64,000 nucleotides of DNA from CAILHX01 sp964511385. GTDB taxonomy: Bacteria; Pseudomonadota; Gammaproteobacteria; Burkholderiales; Methylophilaceae. The position numbers and the translations under genes were made by a program. This document shows positions 17,281 to 26,590 of the stretch, one piece after another. Below the pieces are notes generated by a model. It was not told the origin of the DNA. It searched no databases and worked only from the letters and a program-made list of their open reading frames with translations. The DNA lies in the NCBI GenBank assembly GCA_964511385.1, contig CAZEFE010000012.1, forward strand, positions 1 through 64,000. Direction: 5' to 3'. The number at the start of each line of letters is the position of its first letter. The first letter of the stretch is position 1.

Positions 17281-17517
17281 TTAAATTCTTTCGCCACGCT
17301 CACGCAGGTCGGCCAGAACGCTATCAATACCGTTCTTGTCGATGGTGCGCAATGCAGCATTGGTCAGTCGCAGGCTTACCCAGCGATTTTCGCTCTCAAC
17401 CCAGAATCTGCGATTTTGCAGATTAGGCAGAAAACGTCGTTTGGTCTTGTTGTTTGCGTGGGAAATATTGTTGCCCACCATTGGCTTTTTGCCGGTCACC
17501 TGACATTTGCGTGCCAT
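17281..17517 (-). CDS. rpmB: 50S ribosomal protein L28
   Basis: This 78-residue protein starts MARKCQVTGKKPMVGNNISH and has NKTKRRFLPNLQNRRFWV, which matches L28. The start follows GGAGGCAACC. It is the first gene of rpmB-rpmG, ahead of dut and coaBC on the same strand. Confidence 0.97.
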   Translation of the reverse strand: MARKCQVTGKKPMVGNNISHANNKTKRRFLPNLQNRRFWVESENRWVSLRLTNAALRTIDKNGIDSVLADLRERGERI

Positions 17518-17595
17518 GGTTGCCTCCGAATTTCGAAAAACCGAATTTATACCATAAAACTACCGTTTAGTTCAAGGATTATCAGTCTTTCGAAT

Positions 17596-18048
17596 TTATG
17601 CTACCCCGGTGCTGCCAAAACCGCCATGACCACGGTCACTGGCAATGAACTCGTCCACCACGTCAAAGCGCGCTTGGATGACAGGGACGATCACCAGTTG
17701 CGCAATGCGTTCCAGCGGGTTGAGCAGGAAGGTTTCATGGCTGCGATTCCAGACGGACACCAGCAACTGCCCCTGATAGTCGGAATCAATGAGCCCGACC
17801 AGGTTGCCGAGCACGATGCCATGTTTGTGCCCCAGGCCCGAGCGCGGCAAAATCATCGCGGCATATCCCGGGTCGGCCAGGTGAATAGCGATCCCAGTCG
17901 GGATCAGTTCGGTTTCACCTGGGCGCAAGGTGAGCACATGTTCGATGCATGCACGCAGATCCAGCCCCGCGGAACCTGCCGTGGCATAGGTAGGGAGGTG
18001 GTGACGCAGGCGGTCATCCAGGATTTTGAGTTGCACTTGTAATGACAT
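17596..18048 (-). CDS. dut: Deoxyuridine 5'-triphosphate nucleotidohydrolase (dUTPase)
   Basis: This 150-residue enzyme hydrolyses dUTP to dUMP and pyrophosphate, keeping uracil out of DNA and supplying dTMP synthesis. The trimeric dUTPase motifs are all visible: AGSAGLDLRA, LPRSGLGHKHGIVLGN, GLIDSDYQGQLLV, ERIAQLV and the C-terminal lid RGHGGFGSTG. The ATG at 18048 starts MSLQVQLKILD; a longer reading into the coaBC end is not dUTPase. It lies 22 bp after coaBC. Confidence 0.97.
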   Translation of the reverse strand: MSLQVQLKILDDRLRHHLPTYATAGSAGLDLRACIEHVLTLRPGETELIPTGIAIHLADPGYAAMILPRSGLGHKHGIVLGNLVGLIDSDYQGQLLVSVWNRSHETFLLNPLERIAQLVIVPVIQARFDVVDEFIASDRGHGGFGSTGVA

Positions 18049-18070
18049 GGCGGGTTCCTGTGGAAAATGG

Positions 18071-19255
18071 TTAGGGCAGCATCCGGGCAACGTGTTGCAG
18101 CAACTGATTGGCGATGACCTGTTTTGAGGCGCGCGGCAACGGATGTGCGCCATTATCGTCCAGCAATGTGACAGTCGTGTCGTCGGTGCCAAACGCGTCC
18201 TGTACCAGATTGGCGACCAGCAGCGGGACATTTTTGCGCTGGCGTTTCTGCCCGGCGAATTCCAGCAGGTTTTCACTCTCGGCGGCAAATCCTACACAAA
18301 ACGGAGGTTTTGGAAGGCTGGTCACGGTTGCCAGAATATCTTGTGTCGGCGTCAGTTCCAGTGTCAGATTCTGGCCGTTTTTCTTGAGTTTTTGTGCGCT
18401 GGGCAGGGCAGGGGTGTAGTCTGCGACCGCGGCAACCCCGATAAAAATATCCACGCCCTGAATGTTTTTCAGTACGGCATCCAGCATCTGTCTGGCGCTG
18501 GTAATTCGGATCAGGTGCGCCTTAGCCGGCGCCTGTAGCGCAACCGGGCCGCTCACCAGGGTGACGGCCGCACCCATTGCCAGTGCCTCGGAGGCAATGG
18601 CATAACCCATCTTGCCGGAGCTTGAGTTGGTCAGCCCGCGCACCGGGTCAATGGCCTCGAACGTGGCCCCGGCGGTGATCAGGATTTTTCTGCCTGCCAG
18701 CAGTTTGGGTTGCAACTGCGCGTGGATTTCCTGTGCCAGCGTTTCGGCTTCCAGCATGCGGCCCATCCCGGTTTCGCCGCAGGCCTGGGAGCCGCTATCG
18801 GGTCCAAGCAGAACCACGCCATCGGCTGCCAATTGCTTGGTATTTCGCTGTGTTGCCGGGTGTTGCCACATCTCGACGTTCATGGCGGGGGCTACTAATA
18901 ACGGGCATTTGCCGCGCGCCAGGCACAGCGTGGAGAGCAAGTCATCCGCAACCCCATGGGCCAGTTTGGCAATGAAATTGGCACTGGCCGGCGCGATGAC
19001 GATCATCTCCGCGGAGCGCGCCAGATCGATGTGTGCCATGCCGTTGCCATTATGGTCCCAAAGCTCGGTCAGCACCGGCTTGCCGGAGAGCGCCTGCAGG
19101 GTGGTCGGGGTGATGAATTGGCGGGCGGATGCAGTCATCACCACTTGTACATCCAAGCCTTGCTTGACCAGCAAACGCGTCAGCTCTGCTGCCTTGTAAG
19201 CAGCGATGCCACCGGTCAGGCCAAGCAAGATTTTTTTGGGGGAGGTTGACATCAA
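18071..19255 (-). CDS. coaBC: Bifunctional phosphopantothenoylcysteine decarboxylase / phosphopantothenate-cysteine ligase
   Basis: This 394-residue protein catalyses two steps of coenzyme A synthesis. The N-terminal flavoprotein CoaC domain has GLTGGIAAYKAAELTRLL, the catalytic region HIDLARSAE, and the ACGETGMGRM loop. The C-terminal CoaB domain starts near residue 190 (LAGRKILITAGATFEAIDPVRGLTN) and uses CTP. The order coaBC-dut is common in proteobacteria. Confidence 0.96.
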   Translation of the reverse strand: MMSTSPKKILLGLTGGIAAYKAAELTRLLVKQGLDVQVVMTASARQFITPTTLQALSGKPVLTELWDHNGNGMAHIDLARSAEMIVIAPASANFIAKLAHGVADDLLSTLCLARGKCPLLVAPAMNVEMWQHPATQRNTKQLAADGVVLLGPDSGSQACGETGMGRMLEAETLAQEIHAQLQPKLLAGRKILITAGATFEAIDPVRGLTNSSSGKMGYAIASEALAMGAAVTLVSGPVALQAPAKAHLIRITSARQMLDAVLKNIQGVDIFIGVAAVADYTPALPSAQKLKKNGQNLTLELTPTQDILATVTSLPKPPFCVGFAAESENLLEFAGQKRQRKNVPLLVANLVQDAFGTDDTTVTLLDDNGAHPLPRASKQVIANQLLQHVARMLP

Positions 19256-19307
19256 GTGCGGCTATTTCATTGGATAATAAGGCCATTCTATCGCAACAGG
19301 GGCAATC

Positions 19308-19982
19308 ATGGCGATTACCGACTGGCCCGCGGATGAGCGGCCGCGTGAAAAATTGTTGGCGCATGGGGCGCAATCCCTCTCGGACGCGGAGTTGCTAGCG
19401 ATTTTCTTGCGCGTGGGCGTTGCCGGAATGAGTGCGGTGGATCTGGCGCGAGCTTTATTGCTGCGCTTCGGCAGCCTGAATGGAATTTTTGCCGCGAGTT
19501 GTACCGAGCTGACTGCTGTTAATGGGATGGGCAACAGTAAATACGCGCAGTTGCAGGCGATCTTCGAGATGTCGCGCCGCGCATTGGCCGAAGACATGCA
19601 GCGGCGTGATGTATTGGCATCGCCGAGCGCGGTGCGCGATTACCTGCGGCTGAAACTGAATGCCCAGCCGCGCGAGGTATTTATTGTGCTGCTGCTGGAT
19701 GCACAAAACCGGGTGATAGCCAGTGAGGAGTTGTTCGCGGGAACCCTGACGCAAACAGCCGTTTATCCGCGGGAAGTGGTGAAACTGGCGCTGCGGCACA
19801 ACGCGGCGGCTGTCATTTTTGCCCACAATCATCCATCCGGTGTGGCGGAGCCCAGTCGCGCCGATGAACTGCTGACCAAGGCATTAAAGGAGGCGCTGGC
19901 ACTGGTGGACGTGAAAGTGCTGGATCACTTCGTGGTGGCGGGGAACGCTGTATTGTCGTTTGCCGAGCAGGGTATGATCTAA
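19308..19982 (+). CDS. radC: RadC-family JAB-domain protein
   Basis: This 224-residue protein has an N-terminal helix-hairpin-helix-like part (LTAVNGMGNSKYAQLQAI) and a C-terminal JAB metalloprotease-fold domain with the metal motif HNHPSGVAEPSRAD. The old DNA-repair role for RadC is not well supported and the true function is unsettled. It is divergent from coaBC and overlaps the tail of the ygjP-like gene by 4 bp. Confidence 0.93.
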   Translation: MAITDWPADERPREKLLAHGAQSLSDAELLAIFLRVGVAGMSAVDLARALLLRFGSLNGIFAASCTELTAVNGMGNSKYAQLQAIFEMSRRALAEDMQRRDVLASPSAVRDYLRLKLNAQPREVFIVLLLDAQNRVIASEELFAGTLTQTAVYPREVVKLALRHNAAAVIFAHNHPSGVAEPSRADELLTKALKEALALVDVKVLDHFVVAGNAVLSFAEQGMI

Positions 19983-20689
19983 ATCACGTGCAGCTGTGCG
20001 GACACGGCTTTTAATTCCTGCCGCGCGGCAAGGTAGTCTGGACACAGTTTTTCCACCCAGGCCCAGAAGCTGGCGCTGTGGTTCATTTCCTTGAGGTGTG
20101 CCAGTTCGTGCGACACCACGTAATGAATGATGTGCGGCGGCGCCTGGATCAGGCGCCAGTTCAAACGGATTTCCCCGCGCGAATTGCAGCTGCCCCAGCG
20201 GGTTTTGGCACTGGAAAGAAACAGCGGCGGAGTGGTCACGCCTAGCCGTGCTGCCAATAGCGCAATGCGGCGTTCAAAATCCGCCCGGGCCTGTTTTGCA
20301 TACCATTGCACGATTTTGCGGCGGACGGCGCTGGTGTCCTCTGGGGTGGGCAATGTCAGCTGCAACTGCGCGCCTTCCAGAACGGCGGTGCGGCTTGCCC
20401 TGCCGGCATTCAACCGTAGCGTGATGGGGTTGCCCAGGTAGCGCAGCTGCGTGCCCTGTTCCAGCGTCGTGCTGGGGATTTCGTCGCAGCGGTCTGCCCA
20501 TTCTCTGAGTTTGCGCGTAATCCAGTCGGATTTGTCGCGTAAAAACTGTTCCAGCAGGTACTTCGGCAAGCGCTTGGGAACATGCACGGTCAGGCCGCGG
20601 TGGTCGATGCGCAACCCGAGCGTGCGGCGGCGCGCGCTGACTTTCAGGGTGTATGGAGGAATGGTGTTCCCCGCGGGGAGGTTAGACAT
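19979..20689 (-). CDS. YgjP-like metal-dependent hydrolase (M48/SprT-type fold)
   Basis: This 236-residue protein carries SHELAHLKEMNHSASFWAWV, the HEXXH zinc motif with a third histidine downstream, and TRWGSCNSRGEIRLNWRL, typical of the YgjP/DUF45 family. A family member has been reported to act on UTP, but I do not assign a substrate. It is the last gene of the glyQ-glyS-gmhB-plsC operon, overlapping plsC by 8 bp. Confidence 0.85.
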   Translation of the reverse strand: MSNLPAGNTIPPYTLKVSARRRTLGLRIDHRGLTVHVPKRLPKYLLEQFLRDKSDWITRKLREWADRCDEIPSTTLEQGTQLRYLGNPITLRLNAGRASRTAVLEGAQLQLTLPTPEDTSAVRRKIVQWYAKQARADFERRIALLAARLGVTTPPLFLSSAKTRWGSCNSRGEIRLNWRLIQAPPHIIHYVVSHELAHLKEMNHSASFWAWVEKLCPDYLAARQELKAVSAQLHVI

Positions 20690-21401
20690 ATTCTTTCAAT
20701 CGCAGCATTTCGTCTTCGATCCACGATTCAACCTGCTGGGTAAGCGCGTCGGGCTTCATGCCAACGGTCGAGATGGGCTCGCCGATGCTGACGGTGATGG
20801 TGCCTGGGCGTTTCAGAAAAGCGTTCTTGCCCCAGAACTCCCCAGCGTTGTGCGCGATAGGCAGCGCATGGCTGCCGGTGTGCGTTGCCAGCCATGCGCC
20901 ACCGATGTGGTATTTGCCGCGCTGGCCCGGGGCGATACGTGTGCCCTCCGGAAACACCACCACGCAGAAGCCTTTTTGCAGCCTGTCCTTGCCTTGTTCT
21001 ACCAGTTGCTTGAGCGCCTCGCGCCCGGCGGCCCGGTTGATGGCAATCGGGCTGCTCATCGCCAGCCCCCAGCCAAAAAACGGCACGAACAACAGCGAAC
21101 GCTTCATCACCCATACCTGCGGCGGCGCAATTTTTTGCAATGCCAGTGTTTCCCATGCCGATTGGTGCTTGCACAAAATGACGCATGGCTCCTTGGGGAT
21201 ATGGTGTGCGCCGATGACGCGATAACGTATACCGCAAGTGGCTTCCAGCCACCACAGCATGCTGCGTGCCCAAATGGTGATGATGGGGTAGCGCCGCTGC
21301 GGCGGCAGCGGATAGATCAGCGGGATCAGCAGGCAGAACAGCGGGGTGAACAGCCATTGGCCGATGGCGAACAGCAGTGAACGCAGCCAGAGTTTAATCA
21401 T
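20682..21401 (-). CDS. plsC: 1-acyl-sn-glycerol-3-phosphate acyltransferase
   Basis: The 239-residue product makes phosphatidic acid from lysophosphatidic acid at the inner membrane. It has an N-terminal hydrophobic helix, the catalytic motif KHQSAWE (H-X4-E, a variant of H-X4-D) and FPEGTR. The ATG at 21401 begins MIKLWLRSLLFAIG and overlaps the gmhB end by 8 bp; a longer frame upstream is not acyltransferase-like. Confidence 0.93.
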   Translation of the reverse strand: MIKLWLRSLLFAIGQWLFTPLFCLLIPLIYPLPPQRRYPIITIWARSMLWWLEATCGIRYRVIGAHHIPKEPCVILCKHQSAWETLALQKIAPPQVWVMKRSLLFVPFFGWGLAMSSPIAINRAAGREALKQLVEQGKDRLQKGFCVVVFPEGTRIAPGQRGKYHIGGAWLATHTGSHALPIAHNAGEFWGKNAFLKRPGTITVSIGEPISTVGMKPDALTQQVESWIEDEMLRLKEYV

Positions 21402-21933
21402 TGGCAATAATGTAGCGCGCCGCTTCAGCCAGGTTGGCGCAGATGTGCGTGTTTTCCGGCAAATTGCCGGCGGCCTGTGTGGCGAGACCTTTGCCGGTGA
21501 GCACCAGGATGGGTTTTGCGCCCAGCGGCAAGCCGGCCTGCAGGTCGCGCAGCGAATCACCTACGCTGGGCACCCCGTCCAGATCGGTGCCAAAGCGCCG
21601 GGCGATTTCTTCCATCATGCCGGGCTTGGGCTTGCGGCAGGTGCAATGATCGTCGGCGGAATGCGGACAATAAAACAAGGCATCAATGCGCCCGCCGAGT
21701 TGCGCCAGCGCGCGGTGCATCTTGTCGTGGATGGCATTGAGCGTGGCCATGTCGAACAGCCCGCGGCTGATGCCGGACTGGTTGGTGGCCAGCGCCACGC
21801 GAAATCCGGCCTTGTTCAACTCGGCAATCGCTTCCAGGCTGCCGGGAATGGGTTTCCACTCGTCCGGGCTTTTGATGAAATGGTCGGAGTCGTAGTTGAT
21901 GACGCCGTCGCGGTCGAGGATGACGAGCTTCAT
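21394..21933 (-). CDS. gmhB: D-glycero-beta-D-manno-heptose 1,7-bisphosphate 7-phosphatase
   Basis: This 179-residue HAD phosphatase has DRDGVIN (nucleophile Asp), the zinc-binding loop CPHSADDHCTCRKPKPGM, and GDSLRDLQAG. It removes the 7-phosphate in ADP-heptose synthesis for LPS. It is packed between glyS and plsC with 4-bp and 8-bp overlaps. Confidence 0.93.
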   Translation of the reverse strand: MKLVILDRDGVINYDSDHFIKSPDEWKPIPGSLEAIAELNKAGFRVALATNQSGISRGLFDMATLNAIHDKMHRALAQLGGRIDALFYCPHSADDHCTCRKPKPGMMEEIARRFGTDLDGVPSVGDSLRDLQAGLPLGAKPILVLTGKGLATQAAGNLPENTHICANLAEAARYIIAND

Positions 21934-24047
21934 GATGCCAGCTTGGACAAATCGGCCACGCGGTTCATGGTCTGGTGCAAGGTCGCCAGCAATCCCAGCC
22001 GGTTGTTGCGCAAGGCCGTAGCCTCCACATTCACCATCACGCTGTCAAAAAATGCATCCACCGGGTTTTTCAGTACTGCCAGTGATTGCAGCGAGGCGGT
22101 GTAGTCATGTTCTTCAAACGCCTTGTCGGCTTTGGGCTTGGCGGCAGTCAGCGCCTGGAACAGGGCGGCTTCTGCCGGCTCGGCCAGCAGCGTCATATCC
22201 ACCACCGGCGCGACTTTTTCTTCGACTTTCTTCAGGATGTTGCCCACACGCTTGTTGGCGGCGGCCAGGCTGTCGGCCTCCGGCAGCGCGGAAAATACGC
22301 GCACCGCGGCCAAGCGTGCCGGGATGTCGGAAAGCTGCTGCGGCCGCAGCGACAGTACGGCGTCGATTTCCTGCGCCGAGTAGCCCTGCTCGCGCAAGCT
22401 GCCGTGCAGACGCTCGTAAATGAATTCAAACAGCCCGTCCGGCTTGTCATTGGGCGGGGGCAGCGCCATGAGCGCGGCGGATTGCTGGATCAGCGCTTCC
22501 AGGTCGAGCTGCAGGTCTTGTTCGACCAGCATGCGGATCACGCCCAGCGCATGGCGGCGCAAGGCGAATGGGTCCTTGTCGCCGGTCGGGATCTGGCCAA
22601 TGCAGAAAAGACCGATCAGGGTTTCCAGCTTGTCGGCCAGCGCCACGGCAATGCCGACCAGGTTGCGCGGCAGTTCGTCGCCGGCGTAACGTGGTTTGTA
22701 GTGGTCTTCAATCGCTTCGGCGACATCCTGAGCCAAGCCGTCATGCAGCGCGTAGTAGCGCCCCATGATGCCCTGCAGTTCGGGGAACTCGCCGACCATG
22801 TCGGTCACCAGGTCGGCTTTGGCCAAGTGAGCGGCTTTATCTGCCAGATTGGCCAGGGTCTCGCCGCCGATCTGTTTGCCGATGTAGCGCGCGATACTGC
22901 GTACCCGCTCGGTTCTTTCACCTTGCGAGCCCAGCTTGTTGTGGTACACCACCTTGTCCAACTGCTCCACGCGTGATTCCAGCGTTTTCTTGCGATCCTG
23001 GTCGAAGAAAAACTTGGCATCCGCCAGGCGCGGGCGCACCACTCGCTCATTGCCGCCAATCACCGCGCTGGGGTCGCTGGGGGAGATGTTGGAAACGATC
23101 AGGAATTTGTTGGTCAGCGTACCGTCTGCATCGAGTAGCGGGAAGTATTTCTGGTTGGCCTTCATGGTGAGAATCAGGCACTCCGGCGGCACTTCCAGAT
23201 ACTCGTGTTCGAATGTGCCGATCAGCACATTGGGGCGTTCCACCAGCCCGGTAACTTCGTCCAGCAGTGCATCGTCGGCCACCGGTTGTAGCCGGTCGCC
23301 GGCGTTGGCCGCAGCTACGGCAAGCTGGCGGGCGATTTCTGCGCGGCGCTCCTCGAAACTTGCAATCACCGCGCCCTGGGTTTGCAGTTGCTGGGCATAG
23401 GTGTCGGCATGGGTCAGCGACACCGGGTGCTGCGTGGCTTCAAAGCGATGTCCCTGAGTCAGGTTGCTGGCGGCCAGACCCAGCACCGACACCGGGATGA
23501 CGTTTTCTCCGTGCAGCGCGACCAGCCCGTGGGCGGGGCGCACAAAGTGGACGCTGCTCCAGCCGTCGGTCAACTGATAGGTCATGACTTTGGGGATGGG
23601 CAGCTTGGCCAGCGTGTCTTCCAGCGCCTTTTGCAGGCCGTCGGCCAGTTGGACGCCAGGCATGACGGTGTCCAGGAACAATACGTCGGCCTTGCCGTCG
23701 TGCTCGCATTTCAGTTGTGGCACAACGGAGGCATCGGCGCCCATCGCGCCCAGTTTTTTCAGCAAGGCCGGCGTGGCGCTGCCATTGGCGTCCAGCCCCA
23801 CGCTTACCGGCATGAGCTTTTGCGATACCGGCTTGTCCGCGGCGCGTGCCGGCACGTGGCTGATATGTGCCGCCAGGCGGCGCGGGCTGGCGTAAGCGGT
23901 GACCTGGCTGGTGTCCGAAGTTAAACCCTGGGTTTCCAGGCTTTCCAACAGCAGGCTGGAAAAGCTTTCCCCCAGCTTTTTCAGCGCCTTGGGGGGCAGT
24001 TCTTCAACAAACAGTTCGACCAATAAATTCTGGGTGCTCATGCTCAT
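21930..24047 (-). CDS. glyS: Glycine-tRNA ligase beta subunit
   Basis: This 705-residue protein starts MSMSTQNLLVELFVEELPPK, the typical beta-subunit start, and carries the HD-type region and C-terminal anticodon-binding helices. With GlyQ it forms the alpha2-beta2 enzyme that charges tRNA-Gly. The start overlaps glyQ by 4 bp; a second Met two codons later is possible. Confidence 0.97.
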   Translation of the reverse strand: MSMSTQNLLVELFVEELPPKALKKLGESFSSLLLESLETQGLTSDTSQVTAYASPRRLAAHISHVPARAADKPVSQKLMPVSVGLDANGSATPALLKKLGAMGADASVVPQLKCEHDGKADVLFLDTVMPGVQLADGLQKALEDTLAKLPIPKVMTYQLTDGWSSVHFVRPAHGLVALHGENVIPVSVLGLAASNLTQGHRFEATQHPVSLTHADTYAQQLQTQGAVIASFEERRAEIARQLAVAAANAGDRLQPVADDALLDEVTGLVERPNVLIGTFEHEYLEVPPECLILTMKANQKYFPLLDADGTLTNKFLIVSNISPSDPSAVIGGNERVVRPRLADAKFFFDQDRKKTLESRVEQLDKVVYHNKLGSQGERTERVRSIARYIGKQIGGETLANLADKAAHLAKADLVTDMVGEFPELQGIMGRYYALHDGLAQDVAEAIEDHYKPRYAGDELPRNLVGIAVALADKLETLIGLFCIGQIPTGDKDPFALRRHALGVIRMLVEQDLQLDLEALIQQSAALMALPPPNDKPDGLFEFIYERLHGSLREQGYSAQEIDAVLSLRPQQLSDIPARLAAVRVFSALPEADSLAAANKRVGNILKKVEEKVAPVVDMTLLAEPAEAALFQALTAAKPKADKAFEEHDYTASLQSLAVLKNPVDAFFDSVMVNVEATALRNNRLGLLATLHQTMNRVADLSKLAS

Positions 24048-24976
24048 GCAACTTTCTTCTCAATGTGCGCTTTTTCCAGCTGGACCAACACTTCCGCTGC
24101 GTGCGCCGGGTCGGCCATCGGGAACCCAAGCCGGGCGCGGCTATCCAGGTAGCTCTGTGCCACCGACCGTGCCAGATTGCGAATGCGGCCGATATACGCG
24201 GCGCGTTCGGTGACGGAAATCGCTCCGCGCGCATCCAGCAGGTTGAAGGTGTGGGCGGCTTTTAATACCTGCTCGTAAGCGGGCAGCGCCAGTTGGGCGG
24301 CCATCAGGTGTTGCGCCTGTTTTTCGTGGGCGTTGAAGGCGGTGAGCAGGAATTCGACATCGCTGTGCTCGAAGTTGTAGGTGGACTGCTCCACTTCGTT
24401 CTGGTGGAACACGTCACCGTACTTCAGCCCCGGCGCATAGGTGAGGTCGAATACATTGTTCACTCCTTGCAGGTACATCGCCAGGCGCTCGAGGCCATAG
24501 GTGATTTCGCCGGTGATTGGCTTGCAGTTGATGCCGCCGACCTGCTGGAAATAGGTGAACTGGGTGACTTCCATGCCGTTGAGCCAGACTTCCCAGCCCA
24601 GCCCCCAGGCGCCCAGCGTCGGATTTTCCCAGTCGTCTTCGACAAAGCGGATGTCGTTTTTTTTCAGGTCAAAGCCTAATGCTTCCAGCGAGCCCAGGTA
24701 GAGTTCCAGGATATTGGCAGGAGCGGGCTTGAGCACCACTTGGTACTGGTAATAGTGTTGCAGCCGGTTGGGGTTTTCGCCATAACGGCCATCCTTGGGA
24801 CGGCGCGAAGGTTGTACATAAGCGGCGTGCCAAGGTTCCGGGCCTAGCGCGCGGAGGAAGGTGGCGGTGTGCGAGGTGCCGGCGCCTACTTCCATGTCGT
24901 AGGGTTGCAGCAGCGCGCAGCCTTGATTATCCCAATATTGTTGCAGGGTCAGAATGATTTGCTGGAAAGTGAGCAT
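24044..24976 (-). CDS. glyQ: Glycine-tRNA ligase alpha subunit
   Basis: This 310-residue class II synthetase subunit starts MLTFQQIILTLQQYWDNQGC and has GAGTSHTATFLRALGPEPW and RRPKDGRYGENPNR, which bind ATP and glycine. It is the first gene of a five-gene operon and lies 33 bp after lnt, so it may share its transcript. Confidence 0.97.
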   Translation of the reverse strand: MLTFQQIILTLQQYWDNQGCALLQPYDMEVGAGTSHTATFLRALGPEPWHAAYVQPSRRPKDGRYGENPNRLQHYYQYQVVLKPAPANILELYLGSLEALGFDLKKNDIRFVEDDWENPTLGAWGLGWEVWLNGMEVTQFTYFQQVGGINCKPITGEITYGLERLAMYLQGVNNVFDLTYAPGLKYGDVFHQNEVEQSTYNFEHSDVEFLLTAFNAHEKQAQHLMAAQLALPAYEQVLKAAHTFNLLDARGAISVTERAAYIGRIRNLARSVAQSYLDSRARLGFPMADPAHAAEVLVQLEKAHIEKKVA

Positions 24977-25009
24977 GAGTCAGGCAGGTGGCTTGCGAAA
25001 GCGGTGATT

Positions 25010-26512
25010 CTACTTCTTTTTACGCACCCATGACAGCCCATAAAGCCGCGTAATAACCAGCAGGATCAGGATGATAACCGGCCAGTTGCCCCAGCGCACA
25101 TAAGGCGTGCTGCCGGTATAGCCCTGCGCCAGACCATCCAGCGACAACTGCTTGAACAGCGGCGCCTGGGACAGCACTCGTCCGTCGCGGTCAATGACGG
25201 CGGTGGCGCCGGTGTTGGTGGCGCGCAGCATCATGCGGCTGGTTTCCAGCGCGCGTGCCTGCGACATTTGCAGATGCTGGTGCGCGGCCAGGGAATCGCC
25301 GTACCAGGCGTCATTGCTCAGGTTCACCAGCAAGGTGGCTTCGGGCAGCTGGCGGATGATTTCTTCACCGAAGGTGTCTTCGTAACAGATATTCACGGCA
25401 ACTTTCTGCCCGGACAATAACAACGGTTGCTGGTGGGTGGCGCCGGAGGACAGGTCGGTCAGCGGGATGTGCAGTAGGTCATTATAGATCCAGCCCAATA
25501 CCGACTTGAACGGGATGAATTCGCCGAACGGCACCAGATGGGATTTGCGGTAGTGCTGCTCCGGCGCGCTGCCCATGCTGATGGCACTGTTGAAGTAGTG
25601 TACGTTGCCGTCTATGACCTCACGCTCCGCCAGCCCGATCAGCACGTTGCCGCGATTGTCACGCGCGTGGCGGGCCAGCGCGGGCAGGTATTCCACGGGC
25701 AGGTGGCTGGCGAGCAGCGGCAGCGCGGTTTCCGGCAGCACGATCAATTGCGCGCTGCTGGCTTTGGTCATGCGGTAATACAAATCCAGCGTCGGTGCCA
25801 GCGTTTCCTCGCGCCATTTCAAGTCCTGGGCGATATTGCCTTGCAGCAGGCTGAAGGACATCGGCTGGCCTGCGGTATCGCTCCAGGTGACATGTTTGAG
25901 CAGGGCGCCGCTGATCCAGAACCCCAGCAGGCAGACCACCAGTATTTTGCGGGTGATGATGTTGCGCAATGCGGCAGCAATCAACGCCGCGCAGACGGCA
26001 CTGGCCAGCGATGCGCCGAACACGCCAAAAACGGGCGCCAGTCCGGCCAGCGGGCTGTAAGGAATCTGCGCATAACCCACTGCGAGCCAGGGAAAGCCGG
26101 TGAAAATCCACAGGCGTACCCACTCCAGCAACACCCACAAAAACGGCAGCCCGGGCAGACGGTGCTCTGCGGGCAGCTTGCGCGCCAGCCAGCCAACAAC
26201 TGCCGGGAACAAAGCCAGAAACGCGCAGAAGCCGGCAGTTGCCAGCCCGGCCGGCAGCATCGGCATTTCGCCGAAGTCGTGCAGGCTGACATAAATCCAG
26301 GAAACGCCCGCGCCAAACAGGCCCATACCGAAAGCCCAGCCGATGATGGCCGCACGTTTTACCGTTGGCGCGCTATGCTGCAGCAGGAATAGCGCCGCCA
26401 GAGCAAGAATGGGGGCGGGGTAGAAATAGAACGGAGCGTATCCCAGCACGGCAAATGCACCGGCACAGAGGCTCAGGATAAACGCGCCGGACTTATGTTG
26501 GTGAGTTTGCAT
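25010..26512 (-). CDS. lnt: Apolipoprotein N-acyltransferase
   Basis: This 500-residue inner-membrane enzyme adds the third acyl chain to lipoproteins. It has about six N-terminal membrane helices, then a nitrilase-like domain with the catalytic residues in LPETALPLL (Glu), RKSHLVPFGEFIPF (Lys) and NICYEDTFGEE (Cys). The ATG at 26512 (MQTHQHKSGAF) is chosen; an ATG at 26545 is in frame and cannot be excluded. The gene is normally beside corC, but here mscL and a small gene separate them. Confidence 0.93.
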   Translation of the reverse strand: MQTHQHKSGAFILSLCAGAFAVLGYAPFYFYPAPILALAALFLLQHSAPTVKRAAIIGWAFGMGLFGAGVSWIYVSLHDFGEMPMLPAGLATAGFCAFLALFPAVVGWLARKLPAEHRLPGLPFLWVLLEWVRLWIFTGFPWLAVGYAQIPYSPLAGLAPVFGVFGASLASAVCAALIAAALRNIITRKILVVCLLGFWISGALLKHVTWSDTAGQPMSFSLLQGNIAQDLKWREETLAPTLDLYYRMTKASSAQLIVLPETALPLLASHLPVEYLPALARHARDNRGNVLIGLAEREVIDGNVHYFNSAISMGSAPEQHYRKSHLVPFGEFIPFKSVLGWIYNDLLHIPLTDLSSGATHQQPLLLSGQKVAVNICYEDTFGEEIIRQLPEATLLVNLSNDAWYGDSLAAHQHLQMSQARALETSRMMLRATNTGATAVIDRDGRVLSQAPLFKQLSLDGLAQGYTGSTPYVRWGNWPVIILILLVITRLYGLSWVRKKK

Positions 26513-26590
26513 CGCAGGCTGGACCGTCAGGCAAAGATTGCGCATTATAGCGGCTGGTGGTTGGCACTTTTCATGTTCAGGAGCGTTGAG